A stretch of 64,000 nucleotides of DNA from Eudorina sp. 2006-703-Eu-15 (lineage: Eukaryota; Chlorophyta; Chlorophyceae; Chlamydomonadales; Volvocaceae): assembly GCA_003117195.1 (NCBI GenBank), contig BDSI01000022.1, positions 1,053,752 through 1,117,751 on the forward strand. Direction: 5' to 3'. Below the pieces are notes generated by a model, which had not been told where the DNA came from, did not search any database, and was given only the letters and a program-made list of their open reading frames with translations. Below are positions 10,875-23,200 of this stretch, one piece after another (the stretch's first letter is position 1; every line of letters starts with the position of its first letter). A program made the translations under genes and the position numbers.

Positions 10875-13314
10875 CAACATGTTGGTACCTCAGATTGCCC
10901 TAATGCCCACGGCACTTTGCGCCGCGTATTACATGACGAAGTCTGGCGGCGTTGGTAGTTGATTATCGACGTTCGGTCAGAGGAGAGTTCATTGCCGCTG
11001 CCGTAGTTGCTACAGCAGGCTGCAGCCTTGCTTGCCCCGCCGGTTTTCAACCAACAAGGAACGAACTTGTGCTGCAAACCTCATGTGACGCTCGCAGACG
11101 AGGCTGGAGATGGATGCATGCGCTTGCTTCCTGTTACATCGAGGGAGCCAACGACCCAGGAAGGGTGCTCAATCAATCCGGCTCTTTCTCTCAACAGGTA
11201 CGATGGAACCCGACGCCGTGGCCGTACCATCGCCGGTGTGAACCCCCAAACCAGGGAATTCTGAACAGGCAGGCCACCCCGCGTGTGCTACTTGGGCCTT
11301 CACGCCCTTCAGCCGGCTCTCCATATGTAATCGTTCAAGTATGGATGAGAAGAAGCAATCCGAGAAAGTAATCGCGCAGCAAATAATACGGGTCGTTCCG
11401 AACGACCACGGCAAGCGTTTACTACATACCAACGATCAAAATCCGTTTAACCCTAAAATCTTACACCGGCCGGCCTCGAGCTGAATACCAAGGCATGGCT
11501 GCAGAACACCGGCATCATGGACCACCGCTGGCCTTCCATCCACGCGAACATCACCGCTTCCGCAGGCTGGTGGGGTCACCAGGCGATACACGCTGTTCAA
11601 CGCGCAAATGGAATACGGCCCAGCAACGCGGCGCTGCTCAGAACAAGGACGGAGGAAAGACGACAAAAAAACAATTGTCACACGCGCATGAAAACTTTAG
11701 TCGGTAATAAGCCACTGGCGATCGGCTGGAATTTGCGCGCTAGCCCGCAAACCATTACACCCATGTCCGCCATAATTTTACCTCTTGGATCGGACGCAAG
11801 CACACGTGCAGCGTGGCCGCCGCGAAGAAACACATGCTCCCCCGGACAGGACCGCGCCGCATGTCGCAATGCCTCGACCACGAGTGTTGACCCTCCCCTG
11901 CGGGGATGGCGCGCTGATCAACGCCCACACGCCAGTGGATCGGGTCCAGCTTGACGTGCTAGCTCCAATATACGACCAACATATCGAGTCAGACATGATC
12001 AGGGAGGGCTCCAAGGGAGCCTGCCATTGTCAAGGAGCCGGGCACACTCAAGCGCCCTGGCCAGGCAGATCGAGGTCCTTCCCAGTCATTCTGTCCCGCT
12101 GCCCAACCGCTTTCGGCCGACACCGTCCGCGGCTGCGCCAAGAAAACTAGTCATGCTCCCCGAAAACGTCTTCCACACCTCTCCGGCTCACCATATCCTC
12201 CCCGTTTTACGCTATGGAGCTGATATCCCAAGACATAGCAAACACACGATTTGCTCTCGCCACCTGCTTGATCTAAAAATGGTGACACGCCTTCCCCTTT
12301 GCTCCTCGCCACAGGTGTGTGGGCGCGCCGTTGACAAATCACGCCGGCAGCCTGTCCCAACAGCACGATTCTTCGGACCAAAACCGTTTCCCGGCACCAA
12401 GTCGTCGGGATATCATTTCTGGTCCGGCAGGCGGCCCTCTGCGAGCGCCCGGTCCTGGGCGTTCGAACCGCCACACAAAGTGGGTGGGAAGGGATAGCGA
12501 CCCGCACACGAACCCTCGCAAGACACCCATTCACTGGTCGCAGCACACTCACGAAACCACGCAAAACACCCATCACTAGCCGCCAACCTCTTTAGCCGCA
12601 TGTCAAACTAGCTCGATGCACACCCAAGCATCAACGCCTGGGCCGGGCCACTCGGGATGGGAGACCGACGGCGGAAAACCGAGTCCGCCACAACCGCCCG
12701 ACAACTCATCCTACAATAAAACTCAGTACATATGCGCCCTCAGGATGCCGGTGGCGTGCTGCGGGTGGAATGACTAGCCTGTTGACCCCGCTCCAGCAAA
12801 GCGTCAATAGACGAGCGAACTGCAACCCAGCCGGCCCGGTATGTTTGCGGGTGAATAGACTCCGCGCGCAATAGACTCCTCGCGCTGCAACGGCACCAGC
12901 CCCAACAGCACCAGTACTCCTGCTGCTGAGGGCCCGCCCCACAATATGGATCCCAGAAATCCCGTCTGGCGGCCTGTTCACCCTCTAGCGGCCTGGTAAA
13001 GCCAGTGCACAGGGACAGATGCAGGTCGATACATCTGCGTGATTCACCCGCGTCTCCAAGCACCTGCGCCATGGTTCGGCCCACACTAGGCAGGCGCGGA
13101 AGCGTGAATCGCGCTATGGTTATCTTGACTTCCCCCGCTTGCCCCCAGTGTTTACGACTGGAGCGCCCTCATGCGCATACACGGTCCTTGGGACGCTAAA
13201 GACGTGCTGCTTGGCCGCTCGCCCTCCCTGGCCGCTCGATTCTCCTCCTGCGGTTCTCGCAGGCCGTCTCCTTCCCGCTGGGCCACCCCCATTGCCTCCC
13301 TGAAAGCTGCCACT
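10875..13314. other. Intergenic region between repeat A2 and malate dehydrogenase
   Basis: No gene is supported. Short frames occur on both strands, none with a recognisable domain or a continuous splice chain. In C. reinhardtii this is where, from memory, nitrite reductase and nitrate transporter genes would lie; no trace of either (ferredoxin-nitrite reductase Cys motifs, 12-helix transporter segments) is visible here. Confidence 0.5.
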
Positions 13315-16300
13315 TCAGTTCTCGCCAGGCACGGTGGTGTCCTCGGCGCCGCGCAGCGAGCACGAGCCGCCCATCATGCCGATCAGGTGCGACACACACT
13401 CCTTCTCCTTCTGCAGCTCATCCTCGCTGGCCTTGATCTTATTGCGGAGCCACTCGTCGACGATGAAGTCGTCGCAAATCTCATAGTCACCGTCACCCGT
13501 GGACCTGAGGAAGGATGAAGAGTTCAGGAGCAGAACGCGGACCGCGGCGGCATGGCGCAGCGGATGTCAGTACCGGCACGGAAGCAAAGAAGGACCGCAT
13601 CGCCCCAGAACCACAGATAGGCACACAGGACTTGAGCTGAAGGGAGTCGTTCGGATCCGGGCAAAGCGCCAATACATAGCCCCAAGGCCGCCGAAGCCTA
13701 GAATATATTCATCATTCTCTGGAGGTGACATTGCCCCTAGTTGACACTCAGGCCTGGATGCGCCTAGGATGGGCACAGGATGTGACCATAGAGATTCTCC
13801 CCACACCCACGCTCATGCGCCTCACGCACCGGCACGGGAACGAGAAGATGAGGCCCTCGCGGACGCCGTACGGGTTGCCGTCGGAGATCACGCCCGTGGA
13901 GAAGCAGTCGCCCGGAGCGGTCGGGGTGACAAGCGAGCGGATCGCATCCGCCACCGAAACGGCGGTGGAGGCGGCCGAGGAGCGGCCCCACTTCTTGATC
14001 AGGGCACCACCGCGCAGGGCCACCTTGGGCGTGAACTCCTCGCGGAACCACTTCATGTCCCGGATCACGTCGGTGGCGGGGAGGCCGCCGATGCGGGAAT
14101 TGATGTAGTCCGGCACCTGCGGATCAACAACCCAGATCAAGATCAACCCAGATCAAGATCAACCCAGATCAAGATCAACCCAGATCACGACCGATAGCGG
14201 TGCATCAAGAGCGACCCACAAGCCTCTTTTCATACCGGCTGGGACGGCGCAACTGCACGACGCGCATAGGATTTCGCCTAGCAGGGGCCTCTCCCTAGTC
14301 CGATGGAGCCCCCTACCCTCCACCCTCCCATCACACAGAACAGGCCAAACACCGCAGCCGGCACGTTGCGGAGTGTAATCTCCAAGCGAAAAAATGCCGC
14401 CATACCCTAGACAGTTGGTATGTCGGAATCGCTCCAAAGTCCCACGCCACCACCCTCGAGCGGGGGATGTGTCATCCCCCCCCAAACGACACGCACCTGG
14501 GTGGTTGAGTGGTTGCCCCAGATGGCCACGCGCGAGATTGACGTGTAGAACTTGCCACTCTTCAGGGCCAGCTGGCACTTGGCGCGGTTCTCATCCAGGC
14601 GAGTAAGGGCATGGAAGTTCTTCCGGGGAATGTTCGGGGCGTTCTCCATCGCAATAAGGGCGTTCGTGTTGCAGGGATTCCCCACCACGACCACCTTGCA
14701 ATTGCGGCTGGCGGACTCGTTCAGGGCGCGGCCCTGAGTGTAGAACAAGTGCATGGACGGGCAAGCGAAGCAGCGCATGACATGGCGCGGTCATGAGTGC
14801 TAGATTGGGCAGCACGCTCCCCTTCGCATCTGGGCATCAAGCAGTGCAGCAATGCAGCATGTATGCAATGAGCAGATAACTGCCCTCCCGACGGGGAGAC
14901 CCTGGGGGAAGGGTCCGCCTCCTCCTCCCGGCGGAAGGTAGGTAGGGCTGACGTCATGGACCGGCGGTCTCATGCAGATGGGTAAAGGTAGGTACGATAG
15001 CTAGCAGCGGCCTTCGGTCATGCAGGGTATCGGTCATGCAGGGTATCGGACGGTGAACCATCACTCACATCCAGGATCATTTCGCACGACAAGGGCTTGA
15101 CTTCCCAATTTGACTTGCGTTTGGTGGATTTGGCACACTTCAGCGGACAGACTTCCCACCGGCCGCTCAGGGAGAATACGCGGCACCTTCCTAAACCCGG
15201 GCGTGTGAGTATGCAGGATCAATGCTCGGAAAGCACATTTGATAGCATTGCCAATTGCATTCGCTGAACGGAAGCTGGCAATCGGTCCCCTCTTTGAGTA
15301 GTTAATCGGCCCCCTCTTTGAGTAAATAACTAGTTCCGCAACGTCCGCCCAGCCGCCCAAACGCGCATCATAGGCATCATTCGGTGTCTGTCTGGTCACG
15401 GCCCGACGTGTTTTTGTTGGCGGCGTTGAGGTGTGGAGGTGTCTCGCCGCCATGTCGTTGGGGCCTGCTGGGGCGTGCCCTGGTGTACACCGTTGATCCC
15501 TTTCGGGATCCAATGTAACGTTCATTCATTCATACGGAGTGCTGCACGATTTCCTTCCCTAATTGCTCTCCAAACATCCAGGCCCGGTAAGCACGGGCCT
15601 TGGCCCAGCGCGTTAAGGGTTTGTCGGAACCATCTGCCGTTAGATTAGTAACGACCGAGTACTGCTGGCCACAAATAATTCCACGGATCCCGCATATCGT
15701 CGAGATTGAGTACCAGCCTTGCCCATGACATTAGAGGTCGATCATTCAGACATGTAAGATCGCTGCCGGCGCGCCCTGTTCCGTGATCAGTTTCAAACGT
15801 TCATGTGGATCAACGGTACGTTGTTTCTTATATGGGGGCAACCCACCCAGTTGCATCGCACCATTGTTAGGTTGATAGACAAAACACTGGTATATGACGT
15901 GCAGCCGCAAGTGCTCGCCAATCCATGGCACGCCGCTTTGCGTAGCTACCTCTGACTCGAATCCCGTCGTCCCCAGTCAGGTAACTTCTAACGGGTTCGT
16001 TGACCCAACCTTCGACGCCGGGCGCTTACCTGAACTTGGAAAATCTCGCCATTCTGCTGCAGCAGGTCCGCGCGCTCCATGCCCGGACCACGCGGCTTCG
16101 CGCCAATCATGAGTGCCCAGTCAGCGTCACCGAAAACTTCGTAGGGGTCAGTGCCGATGGATACCTAAAGTTCGGCAAGGCGGGAACAAATGCTTGGTAT
16201 TAAAGGTGCAAACACGATTGGGGACTTTGGTCAGACCAGGGTTTCGATCACACCTCGCGCAGCAGCGGGTACAAGCTGTCCTCGAGCTCCATGGCAACTC

Positions 16301-16913
16301 CCTCGAGTGCCTCCTTTGAGCGCTCGCTGCCCAACAACTGGAGAGCAATAGGCTGATCCTTGCCGTAAACCTCGCCGGAGGCAAGCTGCAAGCAACAAAC
16401 AGGAAACGAAAGTCGTCGCGTATTAAAAACTTGAAGACATGTCCTGGGCTACACTGGGCGCCTCGCGCGACATGCGTCAACTGCAATGTTGCAGAAATCC
16501 TACCATGAAGAGCAGATGGTTGGCAATGTTACCAGAAGCGCCGGTCACAGCGACCTTGACAGTCTTCTTCCAGCTGCGGGTCAGCGACGGATCCTCCTGC
16601 GTAAACCAAAAGCTTGGCGTCAATCACCATTCCATCTACGGGGATGAAGGAACACATGGAATGCGCTTACGTTCTGCGTGTCATAGGACAGTCGGAACAC
16701 GCCATATGCGTTCTTCGTTTCCGTCGCGGCGGCTGGCGGAGCTTGAGCAGCGACAGCGCGCACGGCCACAGCGGGTGTGCGGCTTGCCGTGCGGGCGGCC
16801 TTGCGGGTCAGGCCTGCGCGCCGGTGTCAAAGTGAGTTAAAGTACCAGATGCGACTTGCGCAAGTTTCAGCTAACCTACCAACATCCGCGCGCTGCTTCA
16901 TGCTGAAGGCCAT
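13315..16913 (-). CDS. MDH5: Chloroplast NADP-dependent malate dehydrogenase, 8 exons
   Basis: Reduces oxaloacetate to malate with NADPH in the chloroplast stroma (malate valve). Exons in coding order: 16880-16913, 16671-16813, 16504-16596, 16254-16385, 16030-16164, 14497-14733, 13830-14116, 13315-13504; all phases match and the product is 416 aa, as expected. Residues 1 to about 45 form an Arg/Ala-rich transit peptide. The dinucleotide fold shows [12 protein letters not shown]; catalytic and substrate regions include [35 protein letters not shown] and the active-site His in WGNHSTTQ. The regulatory C-terminal cysteine pair is present twelve residues apart (KECVSH..GGSCSL), but the N-terminal cysteine pair of land-plant enzymes is missing, as I recall for C. 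reinhardtii. An in-frame upstream ATG at 17058-17060 exists; the MAFSMKQ start gives a better transit peptide. It converges on nitrate reductase. Confidence 0.97.
14129..14187 (-). repeat. 16-nt tandem repeat in malate dehydrogenase intron
   Basis: Three full copies and one partial copy of AACCCAGATCAAGATC lie in the intron 14117-14496, beginning thirteen bases inside the 3' splice site of exon 7. Confidence 0.9.
15381..15533 (+). repeat. Dispersed repeat A, copy A3, inside malate dehydrogenase intron
   Basis: About 150 bases of family A, ending in ATGTAACGTTCATTCATTCAT. It lies in the 1296-base intron 14734-16029, antisense to the host gene. Just upstream (15280-15325) is a two-copy 24-base duplication around CCCTCTTTGAGTA. 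Confidence 0.8.
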
Positions 16914-19346
16914 CTTGATTATTGTCTCAAGATTGTGAAGATGCAACACAACTGCAGAATGTAGCGTGCGATATGGGATGGGAGGCTTTTGAGGACGATC
17001 CGTACCATTGGGACGAGCAGTAATAGAAGAGATTGCCCCGCTTGCTCCTGGAAGCTTCAAACAACTAGGTCAAGTTCCCTATGGCAGGAACATTATTGCA
17101 TGGCTGGTTGTTCTCTGTAACAACATAAGACATAAGATGCAGGACTTCCCTCATACACCAATGCTGTGCATGATGTCAGTCCCCGATGCATCTCAACCAA
17201 TGGGCGTTTGAATCGGTTGGTGAAATTTGCATTGAGACTCTACGTTGGGCAATCATTGTTTGTTTATTAAAGGGTCTTGCATCTCAAGTTGGCCTTGCTG
17301 CTCCCAATAATTTAAAACTGTCTTGGCACGCATTCTTGAATATCGCGTGACTAAGCCCCAAACGCAACCTGGCCCTCCCGGTGGCGGGGAAAATCGCCTC
17401 GAGATTCGCATGGTGCATCTTCTTAGATAATCAGCCACGTGCACTTTTTTGTAAAGCATGCAGACCGCAATTGTTTACGTGGGTACTTGCGCACCCTGCA
17501 TGCATGGCTTAACGACATTGCGAAAGAGAAGCTGGAGCGGTCAGCGACCCTCATTCCCGCCTCTCGAGCCTTGCACGGGCTTGCACATCCATGCATTTGC
17601 ATCGCGCCTTGTCCTACCGCACCATGCACCCTCCAAGCGAACAATCACATCTAGTATTTGAATTCTTCGTCTCCTGCCGCACCTGTACTCAGGTCGCGTG
17701 CTTGCTCTCATCAGATCTCATCTAAGACTGCCCACATCTAACAAATTGCATGTTAATGCTGCAGAGTGCACCTGGAACGAAACTGACTCTCTGGGACGAC
17801 AGCCCTGGGACTGCAGACCTGGTTGATCCACTAACTTGATATTTCCTATAACGTGCATAGGCATGCACCTGCAACTAAACGTCGTTGACGCGCGCGCAGT
17901 TTCCGCCGCGGCTCGCAGCGGAAGGACCAGGAAGGACTTCCCCACTGTCCGTTGATGGCGTTACCAGCGATCTATGTCAGCATTATTATAATTATAATTA
18001 TTATTAATGGTTACAGTGAACCCCGCGGGTCAGCATAATTAATGTGAGTGTTGGGGTTGAATTACGGTCGGCCGGTCGGTCGTAACGTGCCGTAGTTCGT
18101 CGGCATCCCCAGCATCCATGGCGACAAGCTACGTGTTGGGATACCCTGCCACGACAAAGACAGGTGACAGTAAGGACAACTACGCACCGCCCGAGGTACC
18201 CAGGCGGCTGAGCAAGCCGTGGGCGTGAACGGCTGCCGCACGTTGCCGAATATGACGTTCCTGCCACCGTACGACCCCGTACCCGCGGAACACTACCTGC
18301 ACAACGCATAAGACCTCAGTAACCGCGTTTATGAAGGACAAGGGCGTTTCAAAAACGGTCTGGCAATCGTCGTCTGACAGCGCATCTAGTTGTCCTTCCC
18401 GGTGCCCCCAAATCATCAAGCAGCGCCGCTGAGGGCCACCAGCGCAGGACAGTCTGTCTGCCTCAAGTGTCCGGTGGCGGAGCTTGCGGCGGGCCGTTGC
18501 GACATGCCCAAAACACGCTCGGTTCCCGCGCTTGCGAGTAACACCAAGGTTTCCTCTGGGCCCGCTGCCACCCGGGCAGCATGACTAGCCGAACACCAGT
18601 GGCCTCCGCGGGGGAACGGGAAGATAGTTCGGCGACAGGGCCCTTGGTACGGGCCACTGCCGGAGACGGGAGCCGATCTTGGCCGTGGTGGTGGTTCGCT
18701 GATAAGGCCGTCCCGGTGGCTCAACGCCCCCGTGAGCGGGCGTTATCCCTGGCTATGGCTGGTCCTCGGGAACGGGGTGGTTCTCTGGTAGAGTGGGTGC
18801 GGGGTAGGTGTGCTGCGGTGCACTCGACGAGCCTGTCCGGTGCGCCGTGGTGGCGCGGTTTCGTTTCCGCAGTGTGTGGTGAGGAGGTTGTCTACTGCTG
18901 TCACCGATGACACGCGGGGTCCACTGCGACATCAGGTTCCCTGCAACGTACGACAAGCGAACGATGTGATTCCGGATGTTCCAGAGATGGGTGGCACTTG
19001 TAAGGAGGCGCGAGACCTAAAGTTGTGCGTTCCGAAAACTTTGACCACGATGATGTTATATTTTGCGGGCCGTTGCCGAGCATCTGTTTCCGAACAGCCC
19101 CCAGTCCCTCCCTTGCTCCAACGGCGCGACAGCGTGTCGCGAGGTCTGTGCAAATAATAACGGGAGGGTTGCCCAGGGTTTGCCAAAAATGCATGATTGG
19201 CAACTGTACACGGGTGAGGAGCAATAGGGACTGAGGCCGCGTATGGCCGCGTATGGCTGCGCTGTTCCAAACCGCTGTACGTGTCTATCACGTTTCCCGC
19301 TATACAATGCTGCTCGGTTCGAATCCCGGCCCCCTCCCCGCCAAGT
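16914..19346. other. Intergenic region upstream of malate dehydrogenase
   Basis: The first several hundred bases are the likely promoter of the minus-strand malate dehydrogenase gene. The rest (17.2-19.3 kb) holds only short, overlapping frames and an AT-rich patch at 17975-18010. A tRNA-like B box (GGTTCGAATCCCGG) lies at 19318-19331 just before repeat B. Confidence 0.45.
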
Positions 19347-19546
19347 CATTCGGCGGGTCTGGTGCGGCTTCCAGGCGAGGCAATCCTGGCGCACTGGTAA
19401 ACTGCTGTGTTGGCCGGTATGGCTGCACGACCCCTCTCCCCAGCGGGTGACGGAGGATGGGTGCGCAGTCCTTGGTAGGGGTTGATGAGATGAGGCGCTT
19501 ACGAGCTAGCTGGGCCCGTTGGAACGCCCGGTCGGGACTAAGGGTC
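19347..19546 (+). repeat. Dispersed repeat B, uninterrupted copy
   Basis: About 200 bases that recur, split in two, at 40083-40168 and 40576-40685. Shared landmarks are CGGCGGGTCTGGTGCGG, CCAGGCGAGGCAATCC, GCGCAGTCCTTGGTAG and GGGACTAAGGGTCC. A sequence matching the internal B promoter box of tRNA genes lies immediately upstream, so a tRNA-derived SINE is possible, but I see no convincing A box. Confidence 0.7.
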
Positions 19547-20203
19547 CCGTCTGACAGGGTCCGGCCGTGTCTGCCGGTCTGTAACGCGCAGCGTTCGGGC
19601 ATGTCGTAAATCGTATCGTTTCGTTCGTTAACTCGCCGTCGTTACACGGTCCCTGCCGGACGGTCTACGGTACCTGTCAACTATAGTTGGATGCAAAGCG
19701 GCCGCTCTGGCTCAGTAACGAACTACACTGAGTCATATTCAATGTTATTATAGGGGTTTAAACGCACAATGACAGAAGCTGATCTTCGTGCCCAGAACGG
19801 TCCTGGACTGTCTGAGCAGGCATTAGCGCGTCATGTAACGCGCTCATATTTTCTTGCATATATACATGATAGCAGTCATATTACATGGATTGACGGATCA
19901 CGGATGACCAAGTTGCGGAACAGCGGAAGGTTCCAAGGACCGTTGTCGGTTGCGACGTTTCTAATTATCACCCAAAATGTTTCGAACCACGCGGATCGAG
20001 AAGCTGCTTTACGAGAGTATAACATTAAATGTGACTACACAAAATATATGTCTCCGGATTGAAATCGATTACTGCACCATAGGTAGAAAGAGTATGAGAC
20101 GCGGAGGAAACTTAGTCGCAATCCACCTACCAAAAGGTGTTTACCTTACATTGGCTTTCTCGTGTAATCAATAACTGTCTCCTTGAACCCTTGACTTTGT
20201 CAA

Positions 20204-23200
20204 ATGGCGCCCACTTCACAAGAGCAGGACAAGCTTGAAGAGGGCCTCAAAAACTTGAATCTAACAAATGAGGTTGGTAGGCCACAATATGCGGGCAGAG
20301 CCCTGTCCCGCTGTCACGGTACCTCCACATCCGTCGAACGTCTCGGCGAACTGGACCCCAGGAACTGACCAAGTTCGAGAAAGCGTTTAAAGATCCAGAA
20401 TTTCTGAAGCTGTTTGAGGAGTATGCTCGGGAGGTTTCGGATCCAAAGGTGGGGGACCAGGGGGGGCGTCAGGGTGAACTTGCATAGCTTCTCCCACGGC
20501 GGGCATAGTGCGAGGGCGTCATGCTTGCATGATATCATGACACAATCTGCTGCCTATGAGAATGTAGCTTTGGGTACTCATTGGTAATCCGTGGTCCGCG
20601 AGGCGGTTAGCCCTGTAAGTCTTGCACCCAACCGTCAAATCATCTGCACACCAATTTGCTCCCATAACTCGTACCCTATTCCAACGCTAACTCCGATTTC
20701 CATGGTTGCCCACGTTCAGCATCTGGGTTCACAAACTGCACACACGCACGCACGCGTCCCACATACTTCTCCTGGCCCCCAACCCCGCAGGTCAAGGCAG
20801 AGACCGACCAGTACCTACGGCAGCTGGAACAGCAGGGCCGCGCAGAGGATGTGTACGGCAAAGGTGTGCAGCTGATCACGCCCAAGGCAGCGCTGGTCCT
20901 GAAGTCCAAAGTGGTGGGCGGCACGGACGCAGCGCCGTCTGCGGGCAGCGGCACCACCCCCAGCACCGCCGCCCCCGGCGCCGGCGGTACGGGCGGAAAG
21001 AAGGAGGGACCGGCTCTGTCTGTCGGTCAGAAGGTCTTCATCAACGTCTCCACAAGCGACAAGGTGCGCATATCCATGATCGCTGGGTCAGACCCGTGTA
21101 GGGCCTCAGACCCGTGAAGGGTCTCAGATACGCGTAGGGTCTGTGACCCGCGAAGAGGCGGCCAAAACGGGGGACTCCACCGGGCGCGGCAGCGGCCTGA
21201 GCCCGGGACGGCTACAATTGAACGACCAGTGTTCCTCCCCCTCCTCCCCCCGCGCGGCAGGCCTCCGCCGGCCCGGCCCCCGGGGCACCAGGTGCCCCGT
21301 CCCATCCAGGACCGGCGCACACGGCGCCGTGTCCTCCTAGCGCACACTCCTAGCCGCCGCGCTGCATACTCCCACACTCCTGTTCGCCAGGTGCCCCTTT
21401 TGTCAATGAAGGCAGCGAAACCGCAAAAGAGCAACCAACCGATTTATGCCCCTGCCCTCCCTCAAGAACTGTTATCCCGAACACAAGTATCCAAGCCGGT
21501 TTCGGGCTGGACACCTTAGCTTGCCTCATGCCGCCAGGCTCCACGAGCTCCTGCTGGGTACGGTTGACGGCAAGGGGTTCACATCGCGCTTCCCGCCACC
21601 TACCGTGCCCTGACGTTGGAACTGTAAAGCGAAGCCGACAACGCGCGCCGAAACGCGTGCGACGCGCCGGAACCCGCAACGCCCTGACAGGCTCGACGCT
21701 CCGAAACCCGCAGGTGGCTCGTCACAGCCTGACGGAGGGCAAGGACGCGGGCGGGAGGCCGGGCCGTCAGCTTAGCATCCCGCTCGTGTTGGGACCGGTG
21801 CGGCAGGGCACCGACAAGGAAGGTGGGGCCGCCGTCCATGCCCACTATCTAGCCAGGTCGAACCCCGACCTGACTCAGCCATCTCGGTTTGGACCCTGCA
21901 GGTATCATAACCCGCTGCCAAAGTCCTGTAAATCCCCTTCCTCCCAGGAAGGGTAGGGTCCATGCCCTCCCTGCCCCGCCGTGCCCTATCCTTACCCCCG
22001 CCCCCCTTCCGCTACAGCACAAGGGGTGTACCTGACGCAGTTGTTCGCCCTGAGGCAACGAACGGACCGATGTGCGCCCGCATCCTGCCCGCGCTTCTGC
22101 CCCACCCCACCCGCATTGCCGTTTGGTTTGGTTTGTAGCACTCCCAATGGTCTTTTCTCCCTCCTGATGTTATCCCCTCATGTCATTCATTCCGCTCCCG
22201 TCCCAATTCAAGTTCGCCCGTCAACCATCACCGCCCCCCTTCTCCCGGTCCCAGGCAAGCCCGCCCCCGTGTACGACATCGTGGTGCATCCGGAGATGGT
22301 GGAGTTCGCCAACAGCAACGCCCAAGTGATGGCCTCGCTCGCGGAGACGGTGGGTTGCGTGAGGCGAATCTGTGAGTGGCTGACGGGCTGGCTGGCTGGC
22401 TGGGTTACGCGACTGGACGTCTCCCGATTGGTTCAGGCGCGGCAGCGGGCGGCAACATCGCCTCTGCATGTTGTCCTGCCACGTCCTCCTTCCCGGGGCC
22501 CCTTCCTCCCTCCAATCAGGCGCTGGAGCACGTCGAGCGGGTGGCGCAATGTCGCCTCTCCCGGGGCTGGCGCCGCCTCAACCTGCGCTTCAAGGCCACG
22601 GAGGGCTGCGCCGAGCCGCCCGTGCAGTGCATCCGAACGGCGGAGGGCGGGGGCGAGCCCGTGGGGGGCCGACTGCGGCCTCGACCGGATGTGCCCGGGG
22701 TGGACGTGCCCGGCGCAAGGACGGCGCCGGTGTCGTCCGCAGCAGGGGCGGGGGCGGGGGCGGCGGCGGCGGCTGGGTCCGCAACAACTGCCGCCGACGC
22801 GGGTTCCAAAGGCCCGGCCAGCCGCAGCACGTTCTCGTTTGACCGGTCAAAGGATACAGCGAGCAAGTCGGAGGTTGAGATCAAGGTACGGACAGGGGGG
22901 CCCGGGATGAAAGAGCCGTACCTGGTGGTGGATGCAAGGGGGGAATCGCCGGGGTCCAAGTTTGAGCCGCCATTTGGAATCATGCACCGGAACTGGCGCT
23001 TCCCGAGGCGGGGTGGTGTGGGCCAGTGGCCTTAAGGTGGCCTGAGACAGGTAGCGATCGGGTTTCGGACACTTGCCGTTAAGGGGGCCATATCCAAAGG
23101 CGCGGGGTTCGGGGTTCAAGGGTTTGGGTTGGGGGCAGCCATGGGTCGGTTGGCGTGCGGGAGTCAAAAAACAGTCCAGGCACACCGACAGGGAGGATGC

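Noticed and set aside
15940..15975. CTCGAATCCCG resembling a tRNA T-loop
   Set aside because: Lies in a malate dehydrogenase intron; surrounding sequence does not fold as a cloverleaf and the match to the B box is incomplete.
16911..17060. Upstream in-frame ATG for malate dehydrogenase, adding 49 residues
   Set aside because: The added sequence is less transit-peptide-like than [12 protein letters not shown], and the shorter form matches the expected length of about 415 aa.
21253..21352. Possible extra exon of the PIH gene after a GCGCGGCAG acceptor (ASAGPAPGAP)
   Set aside because: It would replace or precede the exon at 21714-21822 that carries the expected LSIPLVLGPVRQG motif, and the phase-0 junction 21063 to 21714 already gives the family sequence.
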